Origin: Bacillota bacterium
GTDB taxonomy: Bacteria > Bacillota > DTU065
NCBI GenBank assembly: GCA_018435125.1
Contig: JAHDNZ010000007.1
Coordinates: forward strand, 1 to 63,426
Direction: 5' to 3'
DNA length: 63,426 bases
The notes under the pieces were generated by a model. The model was given only the letters and a program-made list of their open reading frames with translations, did no database searches and was not told the origin of the DNA. The translations under genes were made by a program, and so were the position numbers. Positions 1 through 7,293 of this stretch are shown piece after piece (positions within the stretch are counted from its first letter, which is position 1; each line of letters begins with the position of its first letter).

Positions 1-451
1 AATGTAAAACGCTTCTTTAGAGGTATAAGAATCTCTGAAAAAAACAAACCGCAATCCCAAGGGGGAAGTGTACCCATTTTGGCCAGTTAAAGAAGAAATT
101 AAATAAAGCAGACTAGTTTTAGTCTGGTATTAGGCTTGTTTGATCCCTCTTTTAACTAGAATCCTTAATAATTTAAACCAAACTACTGATTTTTACCTGT
201 ATAAAGTTTCATATGAGTTATTAAGAGGGGACAGTACTCTATTTACGCAGTGGAGTCATATATATTTAATCGGGATTTCATAAATTCCTTCCGAATATTA
301 GCAAATAGATTATAAAAAAAGACATTCATAGAATAGTTAATGAAGCGATTAATAAACGAAAATCTTATAAAAACTAGTTCTGTTTAGCTAAGCTTGTTCG
401 CTTTTCTTCCAACTGATTGTAGCTAGATAGTACTTAATTCATCAAGTTCTT
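1..451. other. Non-coding left edge
   Basis: No convincing gene is visible on either strand. A short inverted repeat (CAGACT ... AGTCTG, about positions 109-126) is present but has no T-tract, so I do not call it a terminator. The stretch is AT-rich with many stops in all frames. Confidence 0.5.
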
Positions 452-664
452 TTAGGTTATATGCATCATTTTTCGCTTTGACTTGATCTTGAAACTATAG
501 TCGGAAGCTAAGAAAGAACGATACTCATCCCCTTTTATGGTAAGGAAAATATAGATCTGAGAAAACGGTACCTCTATTAGGGCAACTTCAGGTGAATAAC
601 GTTTATTATAACGTTGAATCACAACATATGCTCGAGCTAATTTTATACCGGTTTGATCATCCAT
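452..664 (-). CDS. Small protein of unknown function (70 aa)
   Basis: I do not recognise this protein. It begins MDDQTGIKLARAYVVIQRYN, is mostly soluble, has an aliphatic/aromatic centre (VPFSQIYIFLTIKGDEY) and ends in a basic tail (KIKSKRKMMHIT). The start is set at the ATG at 664 because AAAGGAG lies 8 nt upstream of it; a GTG three codons earlier would overlap that ribosome-binding site. It is divergent from the cation transporter that starts at 725, so the two 5' ends share a spacer of about 60 bp and possibly a control region. No transmembrane segment, metal motif or DNA-binding motif is apparent. The good ribosome-binding site is the main reason to treat it as real. Confidence 0.55.
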   Translation of the reverse strand: MDDQTGIKLARAYVVIQRYNKRYSPEVALIEVPFSQIYIFLTIKGDEYRSFLASDYSFKIKSKRKMMHIT

Positions 665-724
665 AAATACCACTCCTTTACTGCTAACCTATGACAAAAA
701 CTAAAGTTATTGGGAGGATTATGA

Positions 725-1573
725 ATGAATAAGGAAGCTTTAACTACAGCAGGAGTACTGGTTAGTGTGATTTTTTTTGGCTTAAAAACCTACGCTGGCT
801 TAGTCTCAGGCAGTATAGCTATCATTTCAGATGCTATTAATTCGTTTTTGGATGTTTTTTCCTATTCGATTATTAAAATAAGTGTGCGAATGCAAGCCAA
901 AGCTCCTGATAAAACACATCCTTTTGGCCATTACCGTGCTGAACCTTTAGCTGGTTTTATTATTAGTCTGGTAGCCTTTATGCTTGGAGGAAATATTGTT
1001 AAGGATGCTATAATAAGCTTTTATAAACCTAAACCAATTTTCTTTTCTAAATTTCCTCTGTTAGTTCTCAGTCTTGCGGTGATGGTTAAAGTAATTTTAA
1101 CTATTTTATTTAACAACGAAGGTAAAAAAACTGATTCCCCAGCACTTAAAGCCGCTGCGATAGACTCTCGCAATGATGTTCTTGCCTCATTAACAGCGTT
1201 GATAGGTTTTTACATTTCGAATTATTGGGATAATCTGGCAGCTTTATTTATCGGGTTATGGATTTTGTTTTCCGCATTTAAGCTTGGCATGAGCAATATT
1301 GGTTATTTAATTGGAGTAGCTCCCAATGAGACTTTTCTAAACGAAATAAAAAGTCTAGCCCTTGATATTCCACAAGTGATGGGTGTTAATGATGTAAGAG
1401 CTCATTTTGTAGGAACTTATCTTCATGTTGAAATTCATATCGAGGTAAAACCGCAATTAGGCATTCAAAAAGCACATGATATTGGTGAAAATGTACGCCA
1501 AAAGCTACTGACCTTAAAAGATGTAGATACTGTTTTTGTCCATATTGATGTTTGGGAAGGTGTTAATAACTAA
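725..1573 (+). CDS. Cation diffusion facilitator (CDF) efflux transporter
   Basis: The protein should export divalent metal across the cytoplasmic membrane by proton antiport, as CDF proteins do. At 282 aa it has the usual length, with about six membrane helices and a C-terminal cytoplasmic domain (from about residue 205) rich in His and Asp. Metal-site residues are visible: N39-xxx-D43 in helix 2 and D147-xxx-D151 in helix 5. In CDF classification Zn exporters use HxxxD in both helices, whereas N/DxxxD with DxxxD is typical of the Mn branch, so manganese is the likelier substrate (inference). The ATG at 725 follows GGGAGG; an ATG at 721 hits a stop at once. The gene stands alone, divergent from the small gene at 664, and no Mn riboswitch is visible in the short leader. 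Confidence 0.9.
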   Translation: MNKEALTTAGVLVSVIFFGLKTYAGLVSGSIAIISDAINSFLDVFSYSIIKISVRMQAKAPDKTHPFGHYRAEPLAGFIISLVAFMLGGNIVKDAIISFYKPKPIFFSKFPLLVLSLAVMVKVILTILFNNEGKKTDSPALKAAAIDSRNDVLASLTALIGFYISNYWDNLAALFIGLWILFSAFKLGMSNIGYLIGVAPNETFLNEIKSLALDIPQVMGVNDVRAHFVGTYLHVEIHIEVKPQLGIQKAHDIGENVRQKLLTLKDVDTVFVHIDVWEGVNN

Positions 1574-1665
1574 AATTTTTAACAGTTTTCAATAACCTTC
1601 ACTGCTTAAACGTAGGTACAAAAGACTAATGAAATAAAAATTTTTATTTTTACAGGAAAATATTT

Positions 1666-1694
1666 GCAGGATATTTCCCCGATATAATGAATTT
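1666..1694 (+). promoter_or_regulatory. Candidate SigH (Spo0H)-type promoter for the riboswitch transcript
   Basis: GCAGGATAT is followed by 14 nt and GAATTT. This fits the Bacillus SigH consensus (RnAGGAWWW, 11-12 nt, RnnGAATWW) at every defined position. A TATAAT lies at 1683-1688 but has no good -35 at the right distance. The same arrangement recurs upstream of the adenine deaminase gene. Confidence 0.45.
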
Positions 1695-1735
1695 ATTATG
1701 CAAAGGGGATTTTGAACTAAAAAAAGGGAAATAAG

Positions 1736-1835
1736 AGCAAAGCGAACATAGCAAACCTGCTTAAAGGCAGGGACGCAAAGCCACGGGTCTAAAGCTTTAT
1801 GCCATGATAGCCGGGTTGCCGAAAGTGCTAAAGAA
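1736..1835 (+). promoter_or_regulatory. c-di-GMP-I (GEMM-I) riboswitch
   Basis: The conserved core is directly readable: GCAAACC, then a P1b-type stem (CTGC..GCAG), GGACGCAAAGCC, and, after the second helix, GCCGGGTTGCCGAA. These match the GEMM-I consensus, including the tetraloop-receptor region. The aptamer lies just upstream of a strong intrinsic terminator and of a gene for a combined c-di-GMP synthase/phosphodiesterase protein, so transcription of that gene should respond to intracellular c-di-GMP. Whether ligand turns it on or off cannot be read without folding the whole leader. Confidence 0.92.
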
Positions 1836-1851
1836 GGGCAGTTATAACTGA

Positions 1852-1902
1852 CCTCTCTTGTGATAGCTATTTGGCAATTCTAGCTATCGAGAGAGGTTTT
1901 TT
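1852..1902 (+). terminator. Riboswitch expression-platform terminator
   Basis: A long hairpin pairs CCTCTCT..GATAGCTA with TAGCTATC..GAGAGG and is followed by a T-run. It sits between the c-di-GMP aptamer and the start codon at 1933, which is the position of a transcriptional expression platform. A small palindrome, CAGTTATAACTG, just upstream (1840-1851) could take part in an alternative fold. Confidence 0.85.
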
Positions 1903-1932
1903 GTCTAATTAACTAACAATGGAAGTGAGAAT

Positions 1933-4900
1933 ATGTATCTAAATCAGTGGATAAAGCTAAGCTTAGTTGCCCTTACTACAATAGGCTTTCTTTCTGCTTT
2001 ATGTAGTTTATGGTTATACCTGGTATTTAGAAAAAAATACATATTTATCTGGTTTTTAAGCTGGGCTTTCAATGGTTTCCGCTATCTTGTTGAATTAAAT
2101 ACTCCTTTTATCTCAACCGACATATCTCAGTATATAGATCTATTTATGATGATTTCAAGCCTTCTTTTTTGGGTTGGATTTGTAACATTTATCAAAAGTA
2201 AAAACAGATATAAAATTTACGGCCCTTACTTTTTAGTGGGAGCAAGTCTGTTATGGGGTGCTCTTTTAAGGTATTTTTTGCATAAACCCAGTTTAGCTTC
2301 GGTACCGGTATTTTTGACAAGTGGATTGTTGGTAATTTTAGCTGGGTGGGATGTCTTTAGAAAAAAATACCAACTAGATCATTTTACTATTGCTAACCCC
2401 CTAGGAGTAACATTAATTCTTTGGGGAATCCATAGAATAGACTTTGCTTTTTTAAGGTATAATGTTAAGTTTGCTCCCTATGGATATCATATAGGCTCTA
2501 TTTTGACAGCTTTTGTATCAATATTTCTTTTTGTATTGGCCATTGAAAAAGAGAAGTATGAGAAAGACACTTCGATTACTAGGTATAAGCTGATCTTTGA
2601 AAATTCTCGCGATATCATGATACTGGTTGACAATAATAACAAAATTGTTGAAGTTAATAATGCCGCAGAAACACTGTATGGTTTCTCCAGAAATGACCTT
2701 TGTGGCAGTTCTATTTATACTGTTAAAGCTGCTTCGAATCTAAATAGTAGCATTGGACTTTATGGAGGAGAGCTATACGAAACCATTCATGTAAAAAAAG
2801 ATGGCAGTTCATTTCCGGTAGAAGTCAGTAGCCAAACTATTAATATTGATGACGAAAAGTTGACCCTTGCCATTATCCGTGATATTACTGAAAGAAAAGC
2901 TAACGAGGCAAAAATAATTAAATCTCAAGAGTTTTACTTATCTCTTTTTGAACAAGTACCGTTGTTGATGTGGCAAGCTAGTCCTAATGGTCAAATAAAC
3001 TATGTCAACCAAAGTTGGTTGGATTTTACGGGAAAAACCAAAGAAGAAGAATTTGGGTTTAATTGGATAACTGGGATCCATCCTGAAGACAGACTTAAAT
3101 ATGAGGCCGAGTATCTTAAAGCGTTAAGAAGTAAAGTACCATTTGAACTTGCTTATCGATTTAAATGCTTTGATGGCAATTACCGTTGGATCATTAATAA
3201 AGGACGACCATTTAACGATTTGGAAGGTAATTATGCCGGCTATATCGGTACCTGTTTTGATGTTACTAGCGAACGTGAATCACGTGAAAAAATTAGCAAG
3301 TTACAGGAAAATCTTTTCATTACCTTAAAAAGTATTAGCGAAGTAGTTATTGCTACTGATGTAGAAGGCAGAATAACCTTTATTAATCCTGCTGCAGAAA
3401 AGATGATCGGGCAAAAAGAGAAAGATGTAGTAAGCAAAAGCATGACTGAGGTAGTGCTATTGTTTTTTGAAGATGACTCTAAATTTTCGGTCTCTGTCGG
3501 TGAGAAAATTGATCCTAACGAAGTAGTAATTAACCAAGAGCTTTATCTTAAAAATGCCGCCGGAGATATTTGCCCCGTAGCCTACTCAGCCAACTTAATT
3601 AAAAAAGAAGATGGCTCTTTGGAAGGCAGGGTAGTTGTACTAAGAGACCTGACCAAAGAAAAAGAAGCAGCCTATGAGTTAAAAGCAAGTGAAGCGAGGT
3701 ATAGGCTAACATTTGAAAATATTGGCGCGGGATTAATGATTTTTGGAGAAGATACCATAGTCGAACTGGTAAATAAAGGCATGGAACAACTCCTTGGATA
3801 CAGTAAAAAAGACCTAGAAGGAAAAGTCAGCTGGACTCAATTTATTAAGCCTCAAGACATAGAAAAAATGCTCAAGTATAAGACCCAATTATTTAGAAAC
3901 GAAAATCCTCCCAAGTTCTTTGAGTTTACATTAATTGATGCCTCCCAGAGAGAACACTATATTTTATGTAATGTAGAATGTTTACCAGGTGGTAAGAAGG
4001 CCATAGCTTCTTGGATTGACATCACCGAGCAAAAGAAGGCCGAAAAAAGAATCAGCTATCTCAGCTACCACGATCATCTTACAGGCTTATATAATCGAGC
4101 TCGCTGCGAAGATGAGTTAAAAAGGCTTGATATACCGGATAACCTACCCTTTAGTGTTATAATGGGCGATGTAAACGGACTTAAGCTTGTTAACGATGCC
4201 TTCGGTCATGAAAAAGGCGACAGTTTGCTTAAAGATATTGCAAACATTCTTTCTACAGTTACCCGAGAAGATGATGTGCTGGCACGCTGGGGTGGAGACG
4301 AGTTTATTATACTTATGCCTAGGACATCCCAAGATGAGGCGGAAAAAGTGTTATCAAGTGTCCAGGAGATTTGTGCAACCCAAGAATCCGAAGCTAATTT
4401 AATTCAGGCTAGCATTTCCCTTGGTTTAGGGGTAAAAACAAATCCAGAGCAAGATTTAAACGAGATAATAAGTCAAGCTGAAAGTTATATGTATAGTCAA
4501 AAATTACAAGATACCCATGAATTTAAAGCCAAAGTTTTTGCAATACTAGAAGAACGCTTATTGGAAAAGAATATGGAAACCAAGCACCATGTTCTTAGGG
4601 TAAAAAAACTTTCAGAACGCCTAGGTAAAGCTATAGGATTAACTAAAACTCAACTTGAAGAGCTTACGATGGCTGCTGCGCTTCATGATATTGGCAAAGT
4701 GGGCTTGGAAAAAAGTTTGTGGACTAGAGATGAAAAACTAACCCCAGGAGAGCTAGAGAAAATAAAAAAGCATCCTTTAGTTGGATACCAAATAATGAAG
4801 ATCTATCCTCAGCTTTCAGGTGTAGCTGAAGCTATTCTTGCCCATCATGAGCGTTGGGATGGCAAAGGGTTTCCGCAAGGCTTAAAAAAGACAGAAATTC

Positions 4901-5085
4901 CTCTTATGGCAAGGATTATAGCTATTGCTGACGCTTTTTATGCTATGACTAATCTTGATGGCAAGCTTACCTCTGAAAAAGTTAAAGAGGCACTACAAAA
5001 GTTGGAAGCAGGAAAGAACACCGAATTTGACCCCGAATTAGTAGAGGCCTTTATTGCAACTTTTAATAAAAAAAAGTCAAAATAA
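1933..5085 (+). CDS. Membrane PAS/GGDEF/HD-GYP c-di-GMP turnover protein
   Basis: This 1050-aa protein has an N-terminal membrane sensor of about seven helices (residues 1-205), then four PAS-like domains (about 212-320, 325-440, 450-575, 582-700), a GGDEF domain (about 708-860) and a C-terminal HD-GYP domain (about 870-1045). The GGDEF motif is intact (787-791) and the inhibitory I-site RxxD (R778..D781) is present, so it should make c-di-GMP with product inhibition. The HD-GYP part keeps HDIGK (918-922) and HHE (971-973), with GFP in place of GYP (979-981), so it may also hydrolyse c-di-GMP. Transcription is under the c-di-GMP riboswitch just upstream, giving feedback. The DUF4855 gene follows after 15 nt. 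The sensed signal is unknown. Confidence 0.93.
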   Translation: MYLNQWIKLSLVALTTIGFLSALCSLWLYLVFRKKYIFIWFLSWAFNGFRYLVELNTPFISTDISQYIDLFMMISSLLFWVGFVTFIKSKNRYKIYGPYFLVGASLLWGALLRYFLHKPSLASVPVFLTSGLLVILAGWDVFRKKYQLDHFTIANPLGVTLILWGIHRIDFAFLRYNVKFAPYGYHIGSILTAFVSIFLFVLAIEKEKYEKDTSITRYKLIFENSRDIMILVDNNNKIVEVNNAAETLYGFSRNDLCGSSIYTVKAASNLNSSIGLYGGELYETIHVKKDGSSFPVEVSSQTINIDDEKLTLAIIRDITERKANEAKIIKSQEFYLSLFEQVPLLMWQASPNGQINYVNQSWLDFTGKTKEEEFGFNWITGIHPEDRLKYEAEYLKALRSKVPFELAYRFKCFDGNYRWIINKGRPFNDLEGNYAGYIGTCFDVTSERESREKISKLQENLFITLKSISEVVIATDVEGRITFINPAAEKMIGQKEKDVVSKSMTEVVLLFFEDDSKFSVSVGEKIDPNEVVINQELYLKNAAGDICPVAYSANLIKKEDGSLEGRVVVLRDLTKEKEAAYELKASEARYRLTFENIGAGLMIFGEDTIVELVNKGMEQLLGYSKKDLEGKVSWTQFIKPQDIEKMLKYKTQLFRNENPPKFFEFTLIDASQREHYILCNVECLPGGKKAIASWIDITEQKKAEKRISYLSYHDHLTGLYNRARCEDELKRLDIPDNLPFSVIMGDVNGLKLVNDAFGHEKGDSLLKDIANILSTVTREDDVLARWGGDEFIILMPRTSQDEAEKVLSSVQEICATQESEANLIQASISLGLGVKTNPEQDLNEIISQAESYMYSQKLQDTHEFKAKVFAILEERLLEKNMETKHHVLRVKKLSERLGKAIGLTKTQLEELTMAAALHDIGKVGLEKSLWTRDEKLTPGELEKIKKHPLVGYQIMKIYPQLSGVAEAILAHHERWDGKGFPQGLKKTEIPLMARIIAIADAFYAMTNLDGKLTSEKVKEALQKLEAGKNTEFDPELVEAFIATFNKKKSK

Positions 5086-5100
5086 TAGGAGGTTAGAAAG

Positions 5101-6141
5101 ATGGAAAAGAGCTATTTCCCACAGTTAACTTCGCAATCAAAAGGAATCAAAGAATTGATGCTAATCTATACCAATTATGGAGCAACTTGGCAAAAGGACG
5201 ATGCTCTTCCTTATGTTTGCTATCTGGAATACAAAGATAATAAACCTGTTATTAAAGATTGGTTTTTTGATAGTTTTTTATTTCTAGCATTGCTTTCTAA
5301 TCAAAAGCGAGCTTTTGATTCTCCTCAAAGAGCCACCCCTGCAATTAAAGAAGACTGGCAATGGTGGCTAGATGACTTATTTGAACCAGGTAAACAGATC
5401 TCTGCCTTTAATGAAGCATTTAGAGTAGCCAATAAGTTTTTGCCTAACAAGAAAAAAGGCAAGATTTATATTATGATACCAAACCCTATAGCAAAGGTTA
5501 AAGAATTTGGGGAGATAGCAGGCGAAAGTCTGGATTTTTCTTCTGCTGATGCTACTCTAGCTACAAGACAAAGATTTAAGGCCGTTAAATGGTTTGTTGA
5601 AAGTTTCCTGGAGCTATATAAAAAAGCCAACCTCGACCAGATCGAACTGGCAGGCTTTTATTGGCTTGAAGAATTGATTCACTTTGACATAGCTGGAGAA
5701 ACCAATTTAGTTAAACAGGTTGCTGATTACCTACACAGCTTAGGTTACAAGTTTTGTTGGATTCCTTGGTTTAGGGCTCCGGGCCATGAGATATGGGATC
5801 AGGTTGGTTTTGATTTTTGTATCCACCAACCCAATTATATGTTTAACGATAAGGTTCCGCTGCAAAGGTTTTTAGATGTAAGCAGTGATGCTAAAAAATA
5901 TCGTCAAGGTATCGAAATCGAAGCTGACCATAGGGTTATTACCTCCAAAGAAGCTAGAGAAAGATTTCGCGATTATCTTAGAGCCGGAGTAACTTATGGC
6001 TTCATGAAGGAAGCTTTGCATGGTTACTATCAAGATGTAAAAGTTCTTGGAATTGCCGCCTCTAGCAATGATCCTGAAGTTAGAGCTATCTATGATGATG
6101 TGTATAGGTTTGTTCAAGGAACTTTTAGCGAAGAATTATAA
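5101..6141 (+). CDS. DUF4855-family protein, no signal peptide
   Basis: The 346-aa sequence shows DUF4855 hallmarks: an opening with YTNYGATW and LPYVCYL, DSFLFLALL, AFDSP, a WQWWLDDLF block, IYIMIPNP, GFYWLEELIH and CIHQPNYMF. These are typical of this uncharacterised, probably TIM-barrel family often found in secreted glycoside-hydrolase-like proteins of Bacillota. Unusually, this copy has no signal peptide and no accessory domain and starts straight into the domain; the ATG at 5101 has ATAGGAGG upstream. It lies 15 nt after the c-di-GMP turnover gene and is almost certainly co-transcribed, hence under the riboswitch. A secreted but frameshifted paralogue lies at 39148-41038. Conserved acidic residues (for example EIEAD near residue 280) could be catalytic, but no activity is established. 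Confidence 0.85.
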   Translation: MEKSYFPQLTSQSKGIKELMLIYTNYGATWQKDDALPYVCYLEYKDNKPVIKDWFFDSFLFLALLSNQKRAFDSPQRATPAIKEDWQWWLDDLFEPGKQISAFNEAFRVANKFLPNKKKGKIYIMIPNPIAKVKEFGEIAGESLDFSSADATLATRQRFKAVKWFVESFLELYKKANLDQIELAGFYWLEELIHFDIAGETNLVKQVADYLHSLGYKFCWIPWFRAPGHEIWDQVGFDFCIHQPNYMFNDKVPLQRFLDVSSDAKKYRQGIEIEADHRVITSKEARERFRDYLRAGVTYGFMKEALHGYYQDVKVLGIAASSNDPEVRAIYDDVYRFVQGTFSEEL

Positions 6142-6282
6142 AATATTGATAGCATTAATATAACTTAGATGTTAGAATATATTGGAAACTAATGGAATCT
6201 AGTTGCTTCACAAGGAATCACATCTCTTTATAACAGAATAATACTTAATTGGTGAGAAGCAGTAAAAAGGAGAGGGAAAAAG

Positions 6283-6900
6283 ATGAATTACCGTTTAATA
6301 TTAATAGTTATATTAATATCACTTTTAGCCATCACAGGCAGCGCATTTAAAATGGGTGGTGGAGGATCGTTTATAGTTTATCAGCAGTATAATGTTTCTG
6401 AGATCAATGCTCTTTTAGCAACAAATAACTTTCCGACTCTCAAAAGCCAAGGCATAGGCAAAGGTGGTTTTGGCTATGGGAGGATCTCTGCCAACTATGT
6501 TGCTGGTGGTGAAGGATATAGTTTTTCTGTCAAAGAAAAAGTTGGTAATAAAACTTCAAATATTATTATTAATGCTGGTGGTTTCTATTTAGCCAGACAG
6601 GTTAATCTAGCTGAAAGTGTTTCTTTGCGGGTAGGAGGAACAATTGGTAGTTTCGAAAAAGCTCTCATTCTGAGAGAGGAGTCCGTAGACCCGATTCAAA
6701 ATAGAGAATATTCCAAACTGACACAAGATGGTTTTCTATTCAAGCCTCAGCTTAATTTAGCAGTTAATATAACTCCGTTTGCAGCCATAGAAATCGGACT
6801 AGGTAAGTCTTTCCTTTTTAATACTGAAGGAGATAGTTTAGACAGTATTAAAGTGGGAAATTTCCCAGATGTTTCTTTGGCCATAGTTTTTGGTCTATGA
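6283..6900 (+). CDS. Exported glycine-rich protein, possibly beta-barrel-like
   Basis: I recognise no named family. The 205-aa product has a clear N-terminal export signal (about residues 1-22, ending near ITGSA), then a Gly-rich stretch (KMGGGGSF), then alternating hydrophobic/polar segments with many Gly, Tyr and Phe residues, ending in a strand-like DVSLAIVFGL. That pattern resembles small outer-membrane barrel proteins, which would imply a diderm envelope, but surface or coat proteins of monoderms can look similar. The ATG at 6283 is preceded by AAAGGAGAGG. The gene is 141 nt after the DUF4855 gene and ends before a bidirectional hairpin. Barrel topology is only my reading of residue alternation. 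Confidence 0.6.
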   Translation: MNYRLILIVILISLLAITGSAFKMGGGGSFIVYQQYNVSEINALLATNNFPTLKSQGIGKGGFGYGRISANYVAGGEGYSFSVKEKVGNKTSNIIINAGGFYLARQVNLAESVSLRVGGTIGSFEKALILREESVDPIQNREYSKLTQDGFLFKPQLNLAVNITPFAAIEIGLGKSFLFNTEGDSLDSIKVGNFPDVSLAIVFGL

Positions 6901-6961
6901 TATAGTGATGCTAATAAGTGAAAAAATGCGTTTAAGAAAAAAATAACCTAAAAATTAATTA

Positions 6962-6997
6962 AAATAGCAGAGGTAAAATAACCTCTGCTATTTTTTT
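6962..6997. terminator. Bidirectional intrinsic terminator
   Basis: A 13-bp perfect stem (AAATAGCAGAGGT / ACCTCTGCTATTT) with a 6-nt loop is followed by Ts on the plus strand and preceded by As. It separates the converging genes ending at 6900 (+) and 6999 (-). Confidence 0.9.
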
Positions 6998-6998
6998 G

Positions 6999-7115
6999 CT
7001 ATGATTTTTCTTTAGGAGGTTTAGACGGGGATTTCTTTTCTTGAGTGCGAGTAATCTTTATTTCTTTAGCTATTTTTTCGGTTTTATCTTTATCGTTACA
7101 ACCACACTTAGGCAT
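6999..7115 (-). CDS. 38-aa Cys-containing basic microprotein
   Basis: This reading frame begins MPKCGCNDKDKTEKIAKEI and continues to a Lys/Pro/Ser-rich tail ending PPKEKS. Its ATG (7115) has a strong ribosome-binding site, AGAGGTGAT, 5 nt upstream, and its stop abuts a bidirectional terminator, so it forms a complete small transcription unit. CGC near the N-terminus could bind metal or be modified; the rest is highly charged and likely disordered. It is convergent with the Gly-rich protein gene and divergent from the GH20 gene. I know of no family; the evidence is the site architecture, not homology. Confidence 0.5.
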   Translation of the reverse strand: MPKCGCNDKDKTEKIAKEIKITRTQEKKSPSKPPKEKS

Positions 7116-7293
7116 AAAATCACCTCTTTTTTTTAGCTTAAGCTATATGCTGGTTAGTTATCAAAGAAAATCACTGCTAAAGCATACCAGTTACTGGTTA
7201 AATTAGTACCAAAGGATTTTTAGGAAAGGAGCAAAATATAAAAGGGTAATAATAATATTAAAACGAAGACAACCTAAAAGGAGGTTGGTATTA

